A stretch of 64,000 nucleotides of DNA from Vibrio azureus (GTDB lineage Bacteria > Pseudomonadota > Gammaproteobacteria > Enterobacterales > Vibrionaceae), in contig NZ_CP018616.1 of the NCBI RefSeq assembly GCF_002849855.1, forward strand, positions 2,480,001 through 2,544,000. The letters are read 5' to 3'. Below are positions 51,460 through 61,393 of this stretch, one piece after another. Within the stretch, counting starts at the first letter, position 1. Every line of letters begins with the position of its first letter. The notes below the pieces were generated by a model. The model did no database searches. It worked only from the letters and a program-made list of their open reading frames with translations, and had not been told where the DNA came from. The position numbers were made by a program, and so were the translations under genes.

Positions 51460-52590
51460 TTAGCCAACTAAAGCAAGTAAAATACCTGCAGCCACCGCCG
51501 AACCTAAAACACCAGCGACATTAGGCCCCATGGCATGCATCAACAAGAAGTTTTGTGAGTTCGCTTCTAGGCCGACTTTATTCACCACTCGTGCCGCCAT
51601 TGGAACAGCCGACACTCCCGCGGCACCGATAAGCGGGTTAATGTCCTCTTTAGAAAACTTATTCAATAATTTAGCCATTAATACCCCAGCACCAGTACCA
51701 ATACTGAAAGCAACGGCCCCTAAACCCAATATGCCCAGCGTTTCTACATTCAAAAACTGCTCGGCTTGTAATTTAGAACCCACCCCTAAACCTAGGAAAA
51801 TCGTCACAATATTAATGAGCTCATTTTGAGCAGTTTTGGATAAGCGATCAACAACACCCGCTTCACGCATTAGGTTGCCCAAACAGAACATCCCAACTAA
51901 AGGAGTCGCAGACGGGAGGAATAAAATCGTCATCAAAAGCACCACTAATGGAAAAATAACTTTTTCCCATTTACCAACATGACGCAACTGTGCCATTTTG
52001 ATCTGTCGTTCTTGCGGTGTTGTAAGTGCCTTCATGATGGGTGGCTGAATAATCGGCACCAGAGCCATATAGCTGTAAGCCGCTACCGCTACCGCACCAA
52101 GTAAATCAGGAGAGAGTTTACTGGCTAAAAAGATAGCAGTAGGCCCATCTGCACCACCGATGATCGCAATCGATGAAGCATCGGCCATGGAAAACTCCAT
52201 CCCTGGCACATAATTAAGTAATATCGCCCCAAATAAGGTCGCGAAAATACCAAATTGTGCAGCGGCTCCAAGCCATAATGTTTTAGGGTTAGCGATCAGA
52301 GCGCCGAAATCCGTCATTGCTCCGACACCTAAAAAGATCAGTAGTGGGAAGACACCAGATTCGATCCCAATGTAATAAACGTAATACAGCAAACCTCCCG
52401 GCTCGGTAAACCCTGCATTGGGAATGTTAGCCAAAATTGCACCAAACCCGATTGGGAGTAAAAGTAGCGGTTCAAACCCCTTACAAATGGCTAAAAAAAG
52501 TAAAATACAACCAACCAACATCATACAGATTTGGCCAAACTCAAAGTTAGCAATCCCTGTTTCAGACCATAAGGTCAATAATCCATCCAT
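51460..52590 (-). CDS. oadB: Oxaloacetate decarboxylase beta subunit (Na+ pump)
   Basis: OadB decarboxylates carboxybiotin and couples it to Na+ export. The 376-residue membrane protein has about nine to eleven segments and the key loop [22 protein letters not shown] with the essential Asp of the Na+ path, plus the conserved [15 protein letters not shown]. It lies 9 bases after oadA in oadG-oadA-oadB. Confidence 0.97.
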   Translation of the reverse strand: MDGLLTLWSETGIANFEFGQICMMLVGCILLFLAICKGFEPLLLLPIGFGAILANIPNAGFTEPGGLLYYVYYIGIESGVFPLLIFLGVGAMTDFGALIANPKTLWLGAAAQFGIFATLFGAILLNYVPGMEFSMADASSIAIIGGADGPTAIFLASKLSPDLLGAVAVAAYSYMALVPIIQPPIMKALTTPQERQIKMAQLRHVGKWEKVIFPLVVLLMTILFLPSATPLVGMFCLGNLMREAGVVDRLSKTAQNELINIVTIFLGLGVGSKLQAEQFLNVETLGILGLGAVAFSIGTGAGVLMAKLLNKFSKEDINPLIGAAGVSAVPMAARVVNKVGLEANSQNFLLMHAMGPNVAGVLGSAVAAGILLALVG

Positions 52591-52599
52591 GATCTTTCC

Positions 52600-54390
52600 T
52601 TACGACAAGCTCAACAATGGTGAGCCCACCGCTACAGCATCGCCTTCTTTGACATTTAACACCTGCACAATGCCTCCGCGGGCTGCCCTTACTTCAGTTT
52701 CCATTTTCATCGCTTCAAGAATGAGTAATACGTCACCCTCAGAGACTTCACTGCCTAATTGCACATTGACCTTAAAAATATTACCAGCCAGTGGTGCAGG
52801 TATTTCCTCTGAGTGAGTGTTTACAGGCTCTGTTGCAATGGGCTTAGCCGAGGCAACAACATTGCTTGAAGTGACTGAAGTAAGTTGACCTTTCGGCCCA
52901 ACTTCAACATCGTATACTTGCCCTTCAACTCGTACGCTGTAGGTTTCAACCTGCGTTGTCTGTGTTTGAACAACATCTGAACGTTTGGATTCTGCCGCTT
53001 CTAGGCTGGGAACAGGTTCAAAAGCATCAGGATTACCACGATTTTTCAGGAATTTCAGACCTACTTGCGGAAATAATGCATAAGTCAGAACATCATCAAT
53101 CCGTTCACTGGCTAATTTAATGCCTTCATCCTGGGCTTTTTCCATAAGTTCAACGGTCAGTGTCTCCATTTCGGCTTCAAGCAAGTCTGCTGGACGACAG
53201 GTAATCGCTTCCTGACCACCAAGCACTTGCGCTTGTAGTTCAGCATTGACTAAAGCAGGAGTAGCGCCGTATTCTCCTTTAAGAATGCCAGCGGTTTCTT
53301 TGGTAACACTCTTATAGCGTTCTCCCGTTAGGACATTGATCACCGCTTGAGTACCAACAATCTGAGACGTTGGAGTCACTAATGGAATAAAACCGAGATC
53401 TTCACGCACACGAGGAATCTCTTCTAATACTTCATCAAGACGTGTAGAAGCACCTTGCTCTTTGAGTTGGCCTTCCATATTTGTCAACATTCCACCTGGA
53501 ACTTGAGCAATCAAGATACGTGAATCGACCCCTTTTAACTGACCTTCCCATTTCGCATATTTCTTACGTACTTCACGGAAATACGCAGCAATAGGTTCTA
53601 ACTGAGCAAGATTCAGTTGAGTATCGCGCTCGGTACCTTGTAGCATTGCGACCACGGTTTCTGTTGGTGTGTGGCCATAGGTACAACTCATAGAAGAGAT
53701 CGCCGTATCAAGAATATCAACCCCCGCTTCAGCAGCTTTCACTGCCGTTGCAATCGAGAGCCCTGTCGTCGCATGACAGTGCAATGCTAATGGCACATCA
53801 CATGACGCTTTGATACGAGTAATAAGTTCTTCAGCCTCATAAGGTTTGAGTAAACCTGACATATCTTTAATACACAAAGAGTGGCAACCAAGATCCTCTA
53901 GACGCTTTGCCAAATCCACCCAAGCATCTGCACTATGAACAGGGCTGGTTGTATAGGACAAGGTTCCCTGTGCATGAGCACCAACGTCGATGGCCGCTTT
54001 CACCGCAGTATGAAAGTTACGTACATCATTCATCGCATCAAAGATACGAAATACATCCATCCCATTCATATGCGCACGTTCAACAAATTTCTCGACTACG
54101 TCATCAGCATAATGACGGTAGCCCAGCAAGTTCTGCCCTCTTAGTAGCATTTGCATCGGCGTATTGGGCATGACTTTTTTTAGCTCACGCAAACGCTCCC
54201 ATGGGTCTTCGCCAAGGAAACGAATACATGCATCAAAAGTCGCTCCCCCCCAAGTCTCTAACGACCAATAGCCGACTTTATCCAACTCAGACGCAATCGG
54301 CAGCATATCCTCAATACGCATACGCGTAGCAAACAGGGATTGATGAGCGTCACGAAGGACAACATCAGTAATAGCTAACGGCTTAAACAT
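52600..54390 (-). CDS. oadA: Oxaloacetate decarboxylase alpha subunit
   Basis: OadA carries the carboxyltransferase and biotin carrier. The 596-residue protein starts [18 protein letters not shown] (metal-binding Asp in RDAHQS), has the catalytic Lys region LCIKDMSG and metal-binding HCHATTG, and ends with a biotinyl domain carrying EAMKM. A Pro/Ala/Thr-rich linker separates the two. ATG 54390 is preferred, with AAGGAG 9 bases before it, over one seven codons earlier. It follows oadG. Confidence 0.97.
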   Translation of the reverse strand: MFKPLAITDVVLRDAHQSLFATRMRIEDMLPIASELDKVGYWSLETWGGATFDACIRFLGEDPWERLRELKKVMPNTPMQMLLRGQNLLGYRHYADDVVEKFVERAHMNGMDVFRIFDAMNDVRNFHTAVKAAIDVGAHAQGTLSYTTSPVHSADAWVDLAKRLEDLGCHSLCIKDMSGLLKPYEAEELITRIKASCDVPLALHCHATTGLSIATAVKAAEAGVDILDTAISSMSCTYGHTPTETVVAMLQGTERDTQLNLAQLEPIAAYFREVRKKYAKWEGQLKGVDSRILIAQVPGGMLTNMEGQLKEQGASTRLDEVLEEIPRVREDLGFIPLVTPTSQIVGTQAVINVLTGERYKSVTKETAGILKGEYGATPALVNAELQAQVLGGQEAITCRPADLLEAEMETLTVELMEKAQDEGIKLASERIDDVLTYALFPQVGLKFLKNRGNPDAFEPVPSLEAAESKRSDVVQTQTTQVETYSVRVEGQVYDVEVGPKGQLTSVTSSNVVASAKPIATEPVNTHSEEIPAPLAGNIFKVNVQLGSEVSEGDVLLILEAMKMETEVRAARGGIVQVLNVKEGDAVAVGSPLLSLS

Positions 54391-54422
54391 GCTCTTAAAC
54401 TCCTTTTTCATTCTCTTTTCGA

Positions 54423-54674
54423 CTACTTGACGACAGAAGCGCGATGTTTATGGATCGCTGCCGAGATCGCTGCCACAACTTGTGGACTAACAGTGGAAGA
54501 GGTCGATGGTGTGTTAGTGTTTGTTGTTGCCGCAATGGGCTCAGGCTTCTCTGTAGGGACTAATTTAGATAATAGCCGCACGAGGTAAACGAGAATGGTA
54601 AGGAAAATAAATACAACAACCATCCCTGTCATCATCAGGGTAGCTGCTTCTCCGAGTAAACTTCCTATATTCAT
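54423..54674 (-). CDS. oadG: Oxaloacetate decarboxylase gamma subunit
   Basis: The small OadG subunit has one membrane helix and anchors the complex; its C-terminus binds zinc and speeds decarboxylation. The 83 residues have a helix at about 13-36 ([19 protein letters not shown]), a Thr/Ser/Pro linker and a C-terminal IHKHRA that can hold metal. ATG 54674 has AGGAAG 7 bases upstream, better than the upstream ATGs. Confidence 0.93.
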   Translation of the reverse strand: MNIGSLLGEAATLMMTGMVVVFIFLTILVYLVRLLSKLVPTEKPEPIAATTNTNTPSTSSTVSPQVVAAISAAIHKHRASVVK

Positions 54675-54743
54675 CTTATTGCTTCCTTTCATTGTCATCC
54701 TGACACGGTACAGGGCGTTAATCGCGCAAATCCCGACCAATCG

Positions 54744-54771
54744 ATTATCTCGATTGATTAAAATTTGTCAA
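54744..54771 (-). promoter_or_regulatory. Promoter of oadGAB
   Basis: On the minus strand TTGACA (54766-54771) and GATAAT (54744-54749) are 16 bases apart, about 70 bases before oadG. A CAATC/GATTG palindrome overlaps the -10. Confidence 0.65.
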
Positions 54772-54943
54772 TTTTGATGAATACAGCTTTTAGAAAATCT
54801 CTTATATTGATGATTTATTCACTAGGCAGATCACAGATTATTGTTTTAATTATTCGGTGAACAGCAGAAGCAATACACGGCGCAAAGAGAATGGTTTGTG
54901 GAGATAAGAGAGATTTGAAGACCTTAAGACAGAAATAAAAGCC

Positions 54944-54971
54944 ATAAAAAAACCTCGCCTAAGCGAGGTTT
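54944..54971 (-). terminator. Terminator of the tRNA array
   Basis: AAACCTCGC (54950-54958) pairs with GCGAGGTTT (54963-54971), with an A-run to its left forming the U-tract; it is 8 bases past the last tRNA. Confidence 0.92.
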
Positions 54972-54978
54972 ATAAAAG

Positions 54979-55055
54979 TGGCGCGTCCTGGAGGATTCGA
55001 ACCTCCGACCGCCTGGTTCGTAGCCAGGTACTCTATCCAGCTGAGCTAAGGACGC
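54979..55055 (-). tRNA. tRNA-Arg (ACG), copy 1 (last in transcript)
   Basis: The 77-base gene includes the encoded CCA. Acceptor GCGTCCT pairs with AGGACGC; the anticodon arm CCTGG-CTACGAA-CCAGG gives ACG, read as ICG. It resembles E. coli argV/argY/argZ/argQ, found at the same locus. Confidence 0.97.
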
Positions 55056-55119
55056 GCAGTTTTGATATCAGTGTTTACTAATATCTGGATTTCCGTTTAC
55101 AACAAAAAACCCTAAAAAG

Positions 55120-55196
55120 TGGCGCGTCCTGGAGGATTCGAACCTCCGACCGCCTGGTTCGTAGCCAGGTACTCTATCCAGCTGAGCTAAGGACGC
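55120..55196 (-). tRNA. tRNA-Arg (ACG), copy 2
   Basis: The mature sequence is identical to copy 1. It lies exactly 141 bases from it, and the spacer is also duplicated. Confidence 0.97.
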
Positions 55197-55260
55197 GCAG
55201 TTTTGACATCAGTGTTTACTAATATCTGGATTTCCGTTTATAACAAGAAACCCTGAAAAG

Positions 55261-55337
55261 TGGCGCGTCCTGGAGGATTCGAACCTCCGACCGCCTGGTT
55301 CGTAGCCAGGTACTCTATCCAGCTGAGCTAAGGACGC
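55261..55337 (-). tRNA. tRNA-Arg (ACG), copy 3
   Basis: The mature sequence is identical to copy 1, 141 bases after copy 2, with a near-identical spacer. Confidence 0.97.
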
Positions 55338-55401
55338 GCAGTTTTGACATCAGTGTTAACCAATATCTGGATTTCCGTTTATAACAAGAAACCCTAAAGA
55401 G

Positions 55402-55478
55402 TGGCGCGTCCTGGAGGATTCGAACCTCCGACCGCCTGGTTCGTAGCCAGGTACTCTATCCAGCTGAGCTAAGGACGC
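55402..55478 (-). tRNA. tRNA-Arg (ACG), copy 4
   Basis: The mature sequence is identical to copy 1, 141 bases after copy 3. Its other flank (55479-55535) differs from the repeated spacer. Confidence 0.97.
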
Positions 55479-55535
55479 GCAATAAATCTATTTTACTTTG
55501 AATAACCGATTTATCCAATCGATTATTGGAATAAT

Positions 55536-55612
55536 TGGCGCGTCCTGGAGGATTCGAACCTCCGACCGCCTGGTTCGTAGCCAGGTACTCTATCCAGCTG
55601 AGCTAAGGACGC
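55536..55612 (-). tRNA. tRNA-Arg (ACG), copy 5
   Basis: The same mature tRNA, in a different spacer context from copies 1-4, and so probably closer to the pre-duplication arrangement. Confidence 0.97.
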
Positions 55613-55696
55613 GCGATTCTTCTAAAGAAGAGTTTGTGAACAAGGTCACATTTGTTTTATACAAAACAAAAAAAGGCCACCGGGCCAGATAATGAA

Positions 55697-55788
55697 TGGC
55701 GGTGAAGGAGGGATTCGAACCCTCGATACGGGATAAACCGTATACTCCCTTAGCAGGGGAGCGCCTTCAGCCTCTCGGCCACCTCACC
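55697..55788 (-). tRNA. tRNA-Ser (GCT), copy 1
   Basis: A 92-base gene with the long variable arm of serine tRNAs and encoded CCA. The anticodon arm CTCCC-CTGCTAA-GGGAG gives GCT, reading AGC and AGU. It is the counterpart of E. coli serV beside the arg tRNAs. Confidence 0.96.
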
Positions 55789-55814
55789 GTTTTCATTATT
55801 TATCTCAAAAGAGA

Positions 55815-55891
55815 TGGCGCGTCCTGGAGGATTCGAACCTCCGACCGCCTGGTTCGTAGCCAGGTACTCTATCCAGCTGAGCTAAGGACGC
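55815..55891 (-). tRNA. tRNA-Arg (ACG), copy 6
   Basis: The same mature Arg tRNA, lying between the two Ser genes. Confidence 0.97.
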
Positions 55892-55923
55892 ACATTTTGT
55901 TGATTTCTCAACTTTGCAAGAAA

Positions 55924-56015
55924 TGGCGGTGAAGGAGGGATTCGAACCCTCGATACGGGATAAACCGTATACTCCCTTAGCAGGGGAGCGCCTTCAGCCT
56001 CTCGGCCACCTCACC
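55924..56015 (-). tRNA. tRNA-Ser (GCT), copy 2 (first in transcript)
   Basis: The mature sequence is identical to the other Ser gene. It is the first tRNA after the promoter at 56031-56058. The Ser-Arg pair 55815-56015 looks like a duplication of the Ser plus Arg unit beside it. Confidence 0.96.
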
Positions 56016-56030
56016 GTCTTGCGGAGGCAC

Positions 56031-56058
56031 ATATTACGTTTTACCAAAAATATGTCAA
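56031..56058 (-). promoter_or_regulatory. Promoter of the tRNA array with GC-rich discriminator
   Basis: On the minus strand TTGACA (56053-56058) and TAATAT (56031-56036) are 16 bases apart, followed by GTGCCTCCGC before the first tRNA. A GC-rich discriminator is the mark of ppGpp/DksA-controlled stable-RNA promoters; dksA is also in this window. Confidence 0.8.
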
Positions 56059-56192
56059 ACACTTTCTTTGAAAAAAAACACAAAAATCTCTTAACTGGTG
56101 TGGATTTAATCAAAGTGCTGCTTAAAGCAACTTTATCATTCTCTTAGGAGGAAAAAAAACGTTGTTATCGTTTGAAATAACATTAATTAAGA

Positions 56193-56224
56193 AACCAAAA
56201 AGGCTAACCTTAGTTAGCCTTTTT
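56193..56224 (-). terminator. Terminator of csrA
   Basis: A 12-base stem (56197-56208 with 56213-56224) around CTTA with flanking A/T runs, 32 bases past the csrA stop codon. Confidence 0.9.
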
Positions 56225-56256
56225 CATTCAAACAGCACACAAAAAAATGCAGTGAG

Positions 56257-56454
56257 TTAGTAGTTGCCAGAAGCAACGTTACCATTACCTTTTTCAGCTT
56301 GAATGCGCATGTATATTTCTTCACGGTGAACCGAAACTTCTTTCGGAGCGTTAACACCAATACGTACTTGGTTACCTTTTACACCTAATACGGTTACCGT
56401 TACTTCATCACCAATCATTAGTGTTTCGCCTACGCGACGAGTCAAAATTAGCAT
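56257..56454 (-). CDS. csrA: Carbon storage regulator CsrA
   Basis: CsrA binds GGA motifs in mRNA leaders and controls carbon flux, motility, biofilm and, in vibrios, quorum sensing. The 65-residue protein starts [20 protein letters not shown] and has the RNA-binding residues Leu4, Arg6 and Arg44 in VHREEIY. AAGGAG lies 6 bases before the ATG. It lies between the aspartokinase gene and the Ser/Arg tRNA array, as in E. coli. Confidence 0.98.
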   Translation of the reverse strand: MLILTRRVGETLMIGDEVTVTVLGVKGNQVRIGVNAPKEVSVHREEIYMRIQAEKGNGNVASGNY

Positions 56455-56547
56455 TCTTTGCTCCTTGAATAATTTCTAAATTTCATTTTTTACAAAACTA
56501 TTATCCAACAAAAGCTATATTTCCGTAAACTACCTTGTTATCGAAAA

Positions 56548-57735
56548 TTAGCCTAAAAAGGCATGTTTTTGTTGAATTTGCAATGATTCACTAGATATAA
56601 CGTAAGCATCATGCAGAATATTTGCTGCAGCCTCAACATTTTCTGACGATAAACCCAGCATCATAGCAAGTGGGTCTGTAGTGGAGAAATTGATCACTAT
56701 CTTGTGTTGAGCAAGCAACTTACAAGCATGTTCAACCATTCCATGGGCTTTTTCACCAACTACAGTCAATAAACTGACTATTTCACTTTTAAGAATATCA
56801 TCGCAGAACACCAGTTCCAGCTTGGCACAAGCTTCTTGTTTTATCACAATACCTGTACGTTCTGCTTCCTCGATCACATTCCAAATATCGATGCCCAGCA
56901 TCTGACATTGTTTCTTAATGCTAGATAAATTTTCATTATCAACTTCAATTATGGCAAGTTCTCGCTGAATAGCGATACCAGAAATGGCTTTTGTACCAAT
57001 TTCACCTTTAACTAGACTGCCTTGATTGATCTCAAAGGTAGATAAGACCCTCAATGGTACCTGATGTTGCCACGCAAATTGTACCGAAGGTAAATGCAGT
57101 ACTTTAGCACCTCGACGTGCCATTGCTGCCATCGTAGGAAAGTCAATAATGGCAAGCTTTTGAGCTTTTTTTACGATACGTGGGTCGCAGGTATAGATGC
57201 CGTCCACATCGGTAAAGATTTGACATTCATTGGCTTTAAGTGCCCCGGCTAGGGTCACAGCACTGGTATCTGAGCCACCTCGGCCTAATGTCGTGATATC
57301 CCCATTTTCATTCACACCTTGAAAACCTGCGACAATCACGATTTGATCTTGTTTGAGTATCTCAAAGATCGTTGTGGTATCAATGTGCTTAATCGTAGCG
57401 TCATTGTGCTGATTATCAGTCACAATATTCGCTTGTGCTCCGGTAAGTGAGCGGGAAGCATAACCCAATTTATTGAGTGTCATTGCCAAAAGTGCCATAG
57501 ACACCTGCTCACCAGCAGAGAGCAAAACATCAAGTTCTCGCGCAGTTGGAACACTGTCCACTTGTTGAGCCAGATCCATTAATCGGTTTGTTTCGCCCGA
57601 CATAGCAGACACAACAACAACAACTTGATTACCATCATTTTTCGCCTTAATGATGTGTTCAGCCACCTGATAAATTCTATCAATAGAACCCACTGATGTT
57701 CCGCCAAACTTTTGCACGATAAGGGGCTTTTTCAC
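56548..57735 (-). CDS. lysC: Aspartate kinase (monofunctional)
   Basis: This enzyme phosphorylates aspartate to start lysine, threonine and methionine synthesis. The 395-residue protein has VQKFGGTSVGS at the N-terminus, GFQGVNENGDITTLGRGGSDTSAV in the kinase domain and FTDVDGIYTCDPR, followed by two ACT domains (from about 265). It is of the short type found in Bacillus and Pseudomonas rather than the 449-residue E. coli LysC, so the symbol is by common usage. No lysine riboswitch was recognised upstream. Confidence 0.92.
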   Translation of the reverse strand: MKKPLIVQKFGGTSVGSIDRIYQVAEHIIKAKNDGNQVVVVVSAMSGETNRLMDLAQQVDSVPTARELDVLLSAGEQVSMALLAMTLNKLGYASRSLTGAQANIVTDNQHNDATIKHIDTTTIFEILKQDQIVIVAGFQGVNENGDITTLGRGGSDTSAVTLAGALKANECQIFTDVDGIYTCDPRIVKKAQKLAIIDFPTMAAMARRGAKVLHLPSVQFAWQHQVPLRVLSTFEINQGSLVKGEIGTKAISGIAIQRELAIIEVDNENLSSIKKQCQMLGIDIWNVIEEAERTGIVIKQEACAKLELVFCDDILKSEIVSLLTVVGEKAHGMVEHACKLLAQHKIVINFSTTDPLAMMLGLSSENVEAAANILHDAYVISSESLQIQQKHAFLG

Positions 57736-57890
57736 CAGTCTTCACCTTCCCAAGACCAAAGTCTCTTTCAAGCCACTCTTATGCAAAACCTTGCACTTTG
57801 TGAGTGGTATTTACGACAAAAACCAAGTAATTTAACAACCAAGCCATGGACTTCGTTCTTAAACCACTTGGTTAACATTAAAATCTACTT

Positions 57891-58062
57891 CAGTAACCTC
57901 AAGATACTCACTTTAGCAAGGGTAGCCTTAGCATTCAGGCGCAACAAAGATATGCAGATAGAGCGATTCTACCTTAAGGGTCGCCACCACAGTCTGAACA
58001 CTAAACATGGTCGCCCTTTGGAATCTGTCTCTAAATCAAGCACCTTGAAGTCATTAGAGTAT
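57891..58062 (+). repeat. Decayed one-arm copy C of the 268-bp repeat family
   Basis: Compared with copy B it keeps the left end (AGTAACCTCAAGAT), arm 2 (CCTTAGCATTCAGGCGC through GTCTGAACACTAAACATGG), the linker CGCCCTTTGG and the right end (AATCAAGCACCTTGAAGTCA then GAGTATA). About 90 bases forming arm 1 are missing and the rest has diverged. Its orientation is that of copy B. Confidence 0.75.
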
Positions 58063-58095
58063 AACGCTCAATACATGATATGAATTGAGCGTTAT
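58061..58095 (-). terminator. Hairpin after alaS
   Basis: ATAACGCTCAAT (58061-58072) pairs perfectly with ATTGAGCGTTAT (58084-58095), 12 bases beyond the alaS stop. There is no U-run, so termination efficiency is unclear. Confidence 0.65.
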
Positions 58096-58107
58096 TGTAG
58101 CTCACTA

Positions 58108-60705
58108 TTATAAACGTTCTTCAAGCCAAGGCTGTACAGAGGCTATGGCTTCAGGTAGTGCATCCACATCGGTGCCACCAGCTTGTGCCATATCTGGGCG
58201 ACCACCGCCTTTACCGCCGACTTGCTCAGCTACCATTTTAACTAAGTCACCTGCTTTCACTTTAGAAATAAGGTCTTTAGTCACACCAGCAATGAGACCA
58301 ATCTTGTCATCATTTACGTTTGCAAGTAGGACAACACCGCTACCAACTTGGTTTTTAATGTCGTCAACCATAGTACGTAGGTTTTTGCTATCCGCACCTT
58401 CTAGAGCTGCAATCAGTACTTTAGTACCGTTGATATCCTGTACTTTACCCATGATGTTCGCGCTTTCTGCTGCTGCCATCTTGTCTTTCAGTTTTTGGAT
58501 TTCTTTCTCTAGAGATTTCGCTTTTTGCGCTGACTCAACCAGTTTTTCTTCGTACTTAGCTGCTTGAGCTTCGATTGCGTCGAGTGCACCCTCGCCCGTT
58601 ACCGCTTCGATACGACGGATACCTGCTGCGATACCACCTTCAGAAGTAATCTTGAATAGACCGATATCACCGGTATTTGAAGCATGGATACCACCACAAA
58701 GCTCTGTCGAGAAATCGCCCATAGAAAGTACGCGTACTTCGTCATCGTACTTCTCACCGAACAGTGCCATTGCACCTTTCTGCTTCGCAGACTCAATGTC
58801 CATGACGTTAGTTTCAATCGTGTGGTTACGGCGAATTTGTGCATTCACTAAACGCTCAACTTCCTTCAGTTCTGCTGCGGTTACCGCTTCGAGGTGTGAG
58901 AAGTCAAAACGAAGGTTGTCCGCTTTTACTAGAGAGCCCTTCTGCGTGACATGCTCACCAAGCACTTGACGCAGTGCAGCATGCAGCAAGTGTGTCGCTG
59001 AGTGGTTTAGAGAGATAGCTGCGCGACGCTCTGCATCAACAATCGTTGCTACTTCGTCATCTTTCGCTAGCACGCCTTCTGCCATTACACCGTGGTGCGC
59101 AATTGCGTTGCCTAGTTTCTGAGTGTCTTCAACACGGAATACACAAGACTCAGTGCGGATTTCACCAGCATCACCACATTGACCGCCTGACTCAGCGTAG
59201 AATGGTGTCTCTCCAAGTACGATGATTGCTTTGTCGCCTGCAGATAGCGAATCGACTTCGTTACCTTCAACAAACATCGCTGCTACAGAGCTAGAACCTT
59301 TAGTACCTGCGTAACCACAGAATTCTGTTTGTGCATCAACTTTGATTGCAGCGTTATAGTCAGTACCGAAGTTACCTGCTTCACGTGCACGTTGACGCTG
59401 CTCTTCCATCGCTTTCTCGAAACCTTCTTCGTCGATAGCGAACTCACGCTCACGTGCAACGTCGTTCGTTAAGTCAGCTGGGAAACCGTAAGTATCGTAA
59501 AGTTTGAATACTGTTTCGCCATCGAGCACTTTGCCATCCGCTCCTTGAGCAGAAATGTTATCTAACGCTTCGTTTAGAATCGCCATACCGCGCTCAAGTG
59601 TACGACCGAAGTTTTCTTCTTCGATACGCAATACTTTTTCAACCACAGCTTGTTGACGCTTCAGCTCTTCGCCAGCCGTACCCATGATGTCCGCTAGTAC
59701 ACCAACCAATTTGTGGAAGAATGCACCTTGTGCGCCTAGCTTGTTACCGTGGCGAACGGCACGACGGATAATACGACGTAGAACATAACCACGACCTTCG
59801 TTTGAAGGCATAACACCATCTACAATCAAGAATGAACATGAACGGATGTGGTCGGCAATCACGCGTAGCGATTGGTTGGATAGGTCTTGGTAACCGATCA
59901 CTTCTGCTGCAGCTTTGATAAGCGCTTGGAATACATCGATTTCGTAGTTTGAGTGCACGCCCTGCATGATGGCAGAGATACGCTCGATACCCATACCCGT
60001 ATCTACCGATGGCTTAGGTAGCGGTTCCATTGTGCCGTCAGCGTGACGGTTGAACTGCATGAATACGTTGTTCCAGATCTCGATGAAACGGTCACCGTCT
60101 TCTTCAGGTGTACCAGGACGGCCACCCCAGATATGTTCGCCGTGATCATAGAAGATCTCTGTACATGGACCACAAGGACCAGTGTCACCCATTTGCCAGA
60201 AGTTATCTGACTCATATGGCTTACCGCCTTTCTTATCACCAATACGCACGATACGATCGGCAGGAACGCCTACTTTCTTATTCCAGATATCAAATGCTTC
60301 ATCGTCAGTTTCGTAAACGGTAACCAGTAGACGGTCTGCTGGCAGTTTAAGCGTTTCAGTTAAAAACTCCCAAGCAAAAGCGATGGCGTCTTCTTTGAAA
60401 TAGTCACCAAAACTGAAGTTACCCAGCATTTCAAAGAAGGTATGATGGCGAGCAGTAAAACCGACGTTTTCCAAATCGTTATGTTTACCACCAGCACGTA
60501 CACAGCGTTGAGCCGTAGTCGCTCGGGTGTAGGCTCGTTTTTCTAAGCCTAAGAAACAATCTTTAAATTGGTTCATGCCTGCGTTAGTAAATAACAGGGT
60601 TGGATCGTTATGTGGAACTAACGATGAACTTTCTACGATTTGGTGTCCTTTGCTTTCAAAGAACTTAAGGAACGCGTTACGAACCTCATCAGTGCTCATG
60701 TACAT
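58108..60705 (-). CDS. alaS: Alanyl-tRNA synthetase
   Basis: AlaS charges tRNA-Ala and edits mischarged Ser and Gly. The 865-residue protein contains the class II motifs ([43 protein letters not shown]), the editing-site zinc ligands HSATH and [13 protein letters not shown], a coiled coil (about 720-765) and the C-Ala domain ending [18 protein letters not shown] lies 6 bases before ATG 60705; a second ATG two codons in is possible. Confidence 0.98.
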   Translation of the reverse strand: MYMSTDEVRNAFLKFFESKGHQIVESSSLVPHNDPTLLFTNAGMNQFKDCFLGLEKRAYTRATTAQRCVRAGGKHNDLENVGFTARHHTFFEMLGNFSFGDYFKEDAIAFAWEFLTETLKLPADRLLVTVYETDDEAFDIWNKKVGVPADRIVRIGDKKGGKPYESDNFWQMGDTGPCGPCTEIFYDHGEHIWGGRPGTPEEDGDRFIEIWNNVFMQFNRHADGTMEPLPKPSVDTGMGIERISAIMQGVHSNYEIDVFQALIKAAAEVIGYQDLSNQSLRVIADHIRSCSFLIVDGVMPSNEGRGYVLRRIIRRAVRHGNKLGAQGAFFHKLVGVLADIMGTAGEELKRQQAVVEKVLRIEEENFGRTLERGMAILNEALDNISAQGADGKVLDGETVFKLYDTYGFPADLTNDVAREREFAIDEEGFEKAMEEQRQRAREAGNFGTDYNAAIKVDAQTEFCGYAGTKGSSSVAAMFVEGNEVDSLSAGDKAIIVLGETPFYAESGGQCGDAGEIRTESCVFRVEDTQKLGNAIAHHGVMAEGVLAKDDEVATIVDAERRAAISLNHSATHLLHAALRQVLGEHVTQKGSLVKADNLRFDFSHLEAVTAAELKEVERLVNAQIRRNHTIETNVMDIESAKQKGAMALFGEKYDDEVRVLSMGDFSTELCGGIHASNTGDIGLFKITSEGGIAAGIRRIEAVTGEGALDAIEAQAAKYEEKLVESAQKAKSLEKEIQKLKDKMAAAESANIMGKVQDINGTKVLIAALEGADSKNLRTMVDDIKNQVGSGVVLLANVNDDKIGLIAGVTKDLISKVKAGDLVKMVAEQVGGKGGGRPDMAQAGGTDVDALPEAIASVQPWLEERL

Positions 60706-60843
60706 GCAGCTCTTCCTGAAATAGTCGAGTTAGAATTTTGCCGTATTGTAGATCAAGCAATCAGCTACGACTAGTTTTCTTATAGAAAAGAGGCTTTAGA
60801 AGAGAAAAATAACAGTAAAACTCATATCCGGTACTTATTTTAG

Positions 60844-61308
60844 TTATTCGCTCTCGTCGTTTAGCGCATAACTGATCTGCTCAAAACTGTACCCTCGATA
60901 CTGTAAAAAACGGACTTGTTTAGCATACTCTTTTTGATCTTTGGCTTTGCTCCCTTTAAATTTTTTCTCAGCAGTCATTTTAGCTAACTCAAACCAATCT
61001 TGCGGTTCTTGTTGTAGAGCAAGGTCAATAACAGCTTCAGAGATACGTTTTAAATTTAATTCTTGTCGAATGCGACGTTCACCATGACCTTTATAAACAT
61101 GCTGACGAACCTGGCTTTTAGCGTAACGCAAATCATCCAGATAGTTGTGGTCCAAACAAAAATTAATCGCGGATTCTACATCAGCGGCTTCATAGCCTTT
61201 CTGTACCAGTTTTTGATACAGCTCGTATTGCCCATGATCACGGCGGCTTAATAAATGAATTGCGGCTTCTTTACTCGATAATGAAGGCGTTTGGCGCTTT
61301 TGGTACAT
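60844..61308 (-). CDS. recX: Regulatory protein RecX
   Basis: RecX caps RecA filaments and inhibits strand exchange, limiting recombination. The 154-residue protein is made of RecX three-helix repeats: [24 protein letters not shown], then [20 protein letters not shown], then [18 protein letters not shown]. It lies downstream of recA on the same strand but is separated from it by 444 bases holding a repeat element, rather than following closely as in E. coli. Confidence 0.95.
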   Translation of the reverse strand: MYQKRQTPSLSSKEAAIHLLSRRDHGQYELYQKLVQKGYEAADVESAINFCLDHNYLDDLRYAKSQVRQHVYKGHGERRIRQELNLKRISEAVIDLALQQEPQDWFELAKMTAEKKFKGSKAKDQKEYAKQVRFLQYRGYSFEQISYALNDESE

Positions 61309-61393
61309 GGTTGTCCTAAAGTTACTTTTGCTCAGGGTAATAGCCCATCATGCCATGGCTATATTTATATCTATCGTTATAACTAATAGATAA

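Larger units (their letters stand above)
54675..54978. other. Interval between oadG and the tRNA array
   Basis: About 300 bases containing the oad promoter (54744-54771) and the tRNA-array terminator (54944-54971); nothing else was recognised. Confidence 0.6.
57736..58107. other. Gene-free interval between lysC and alaS
   Basis: The 372 bases contain an unrecognised part (57736-57890, with an imperfect AACCAAG/CTTGGTT hairpin), a decayed copy of the repeat family (57891-58062) and the alaS 3' hairpin (58061-58095). The plus-strand ORF at 57712-58083 spans these and is not a gene. Confidence 0.65.

Noticed and set aside
55498..56147. Three short plus-strand ORFs across the tRNA array with a shared protein segment
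   Set aside because: The shared segment is the reverse complement of the tRNA-Arg and tRNA-Ser genes; these are not coding.
57736..57890. Possible lysine riboswitch upstream of the aspartokinase gene
   Set aside because: I looked for the conserved L-box elements and found none; only an imperfect AACCAAG hairpin is visible.
57712..58083. Plus-strand ORF of 123 codons between lysC and alaS
   Set aside because: It starts inside lysC on the opposite strand and runs through the decayed repeat copy; there is no ribosome site and no recognisable domain.
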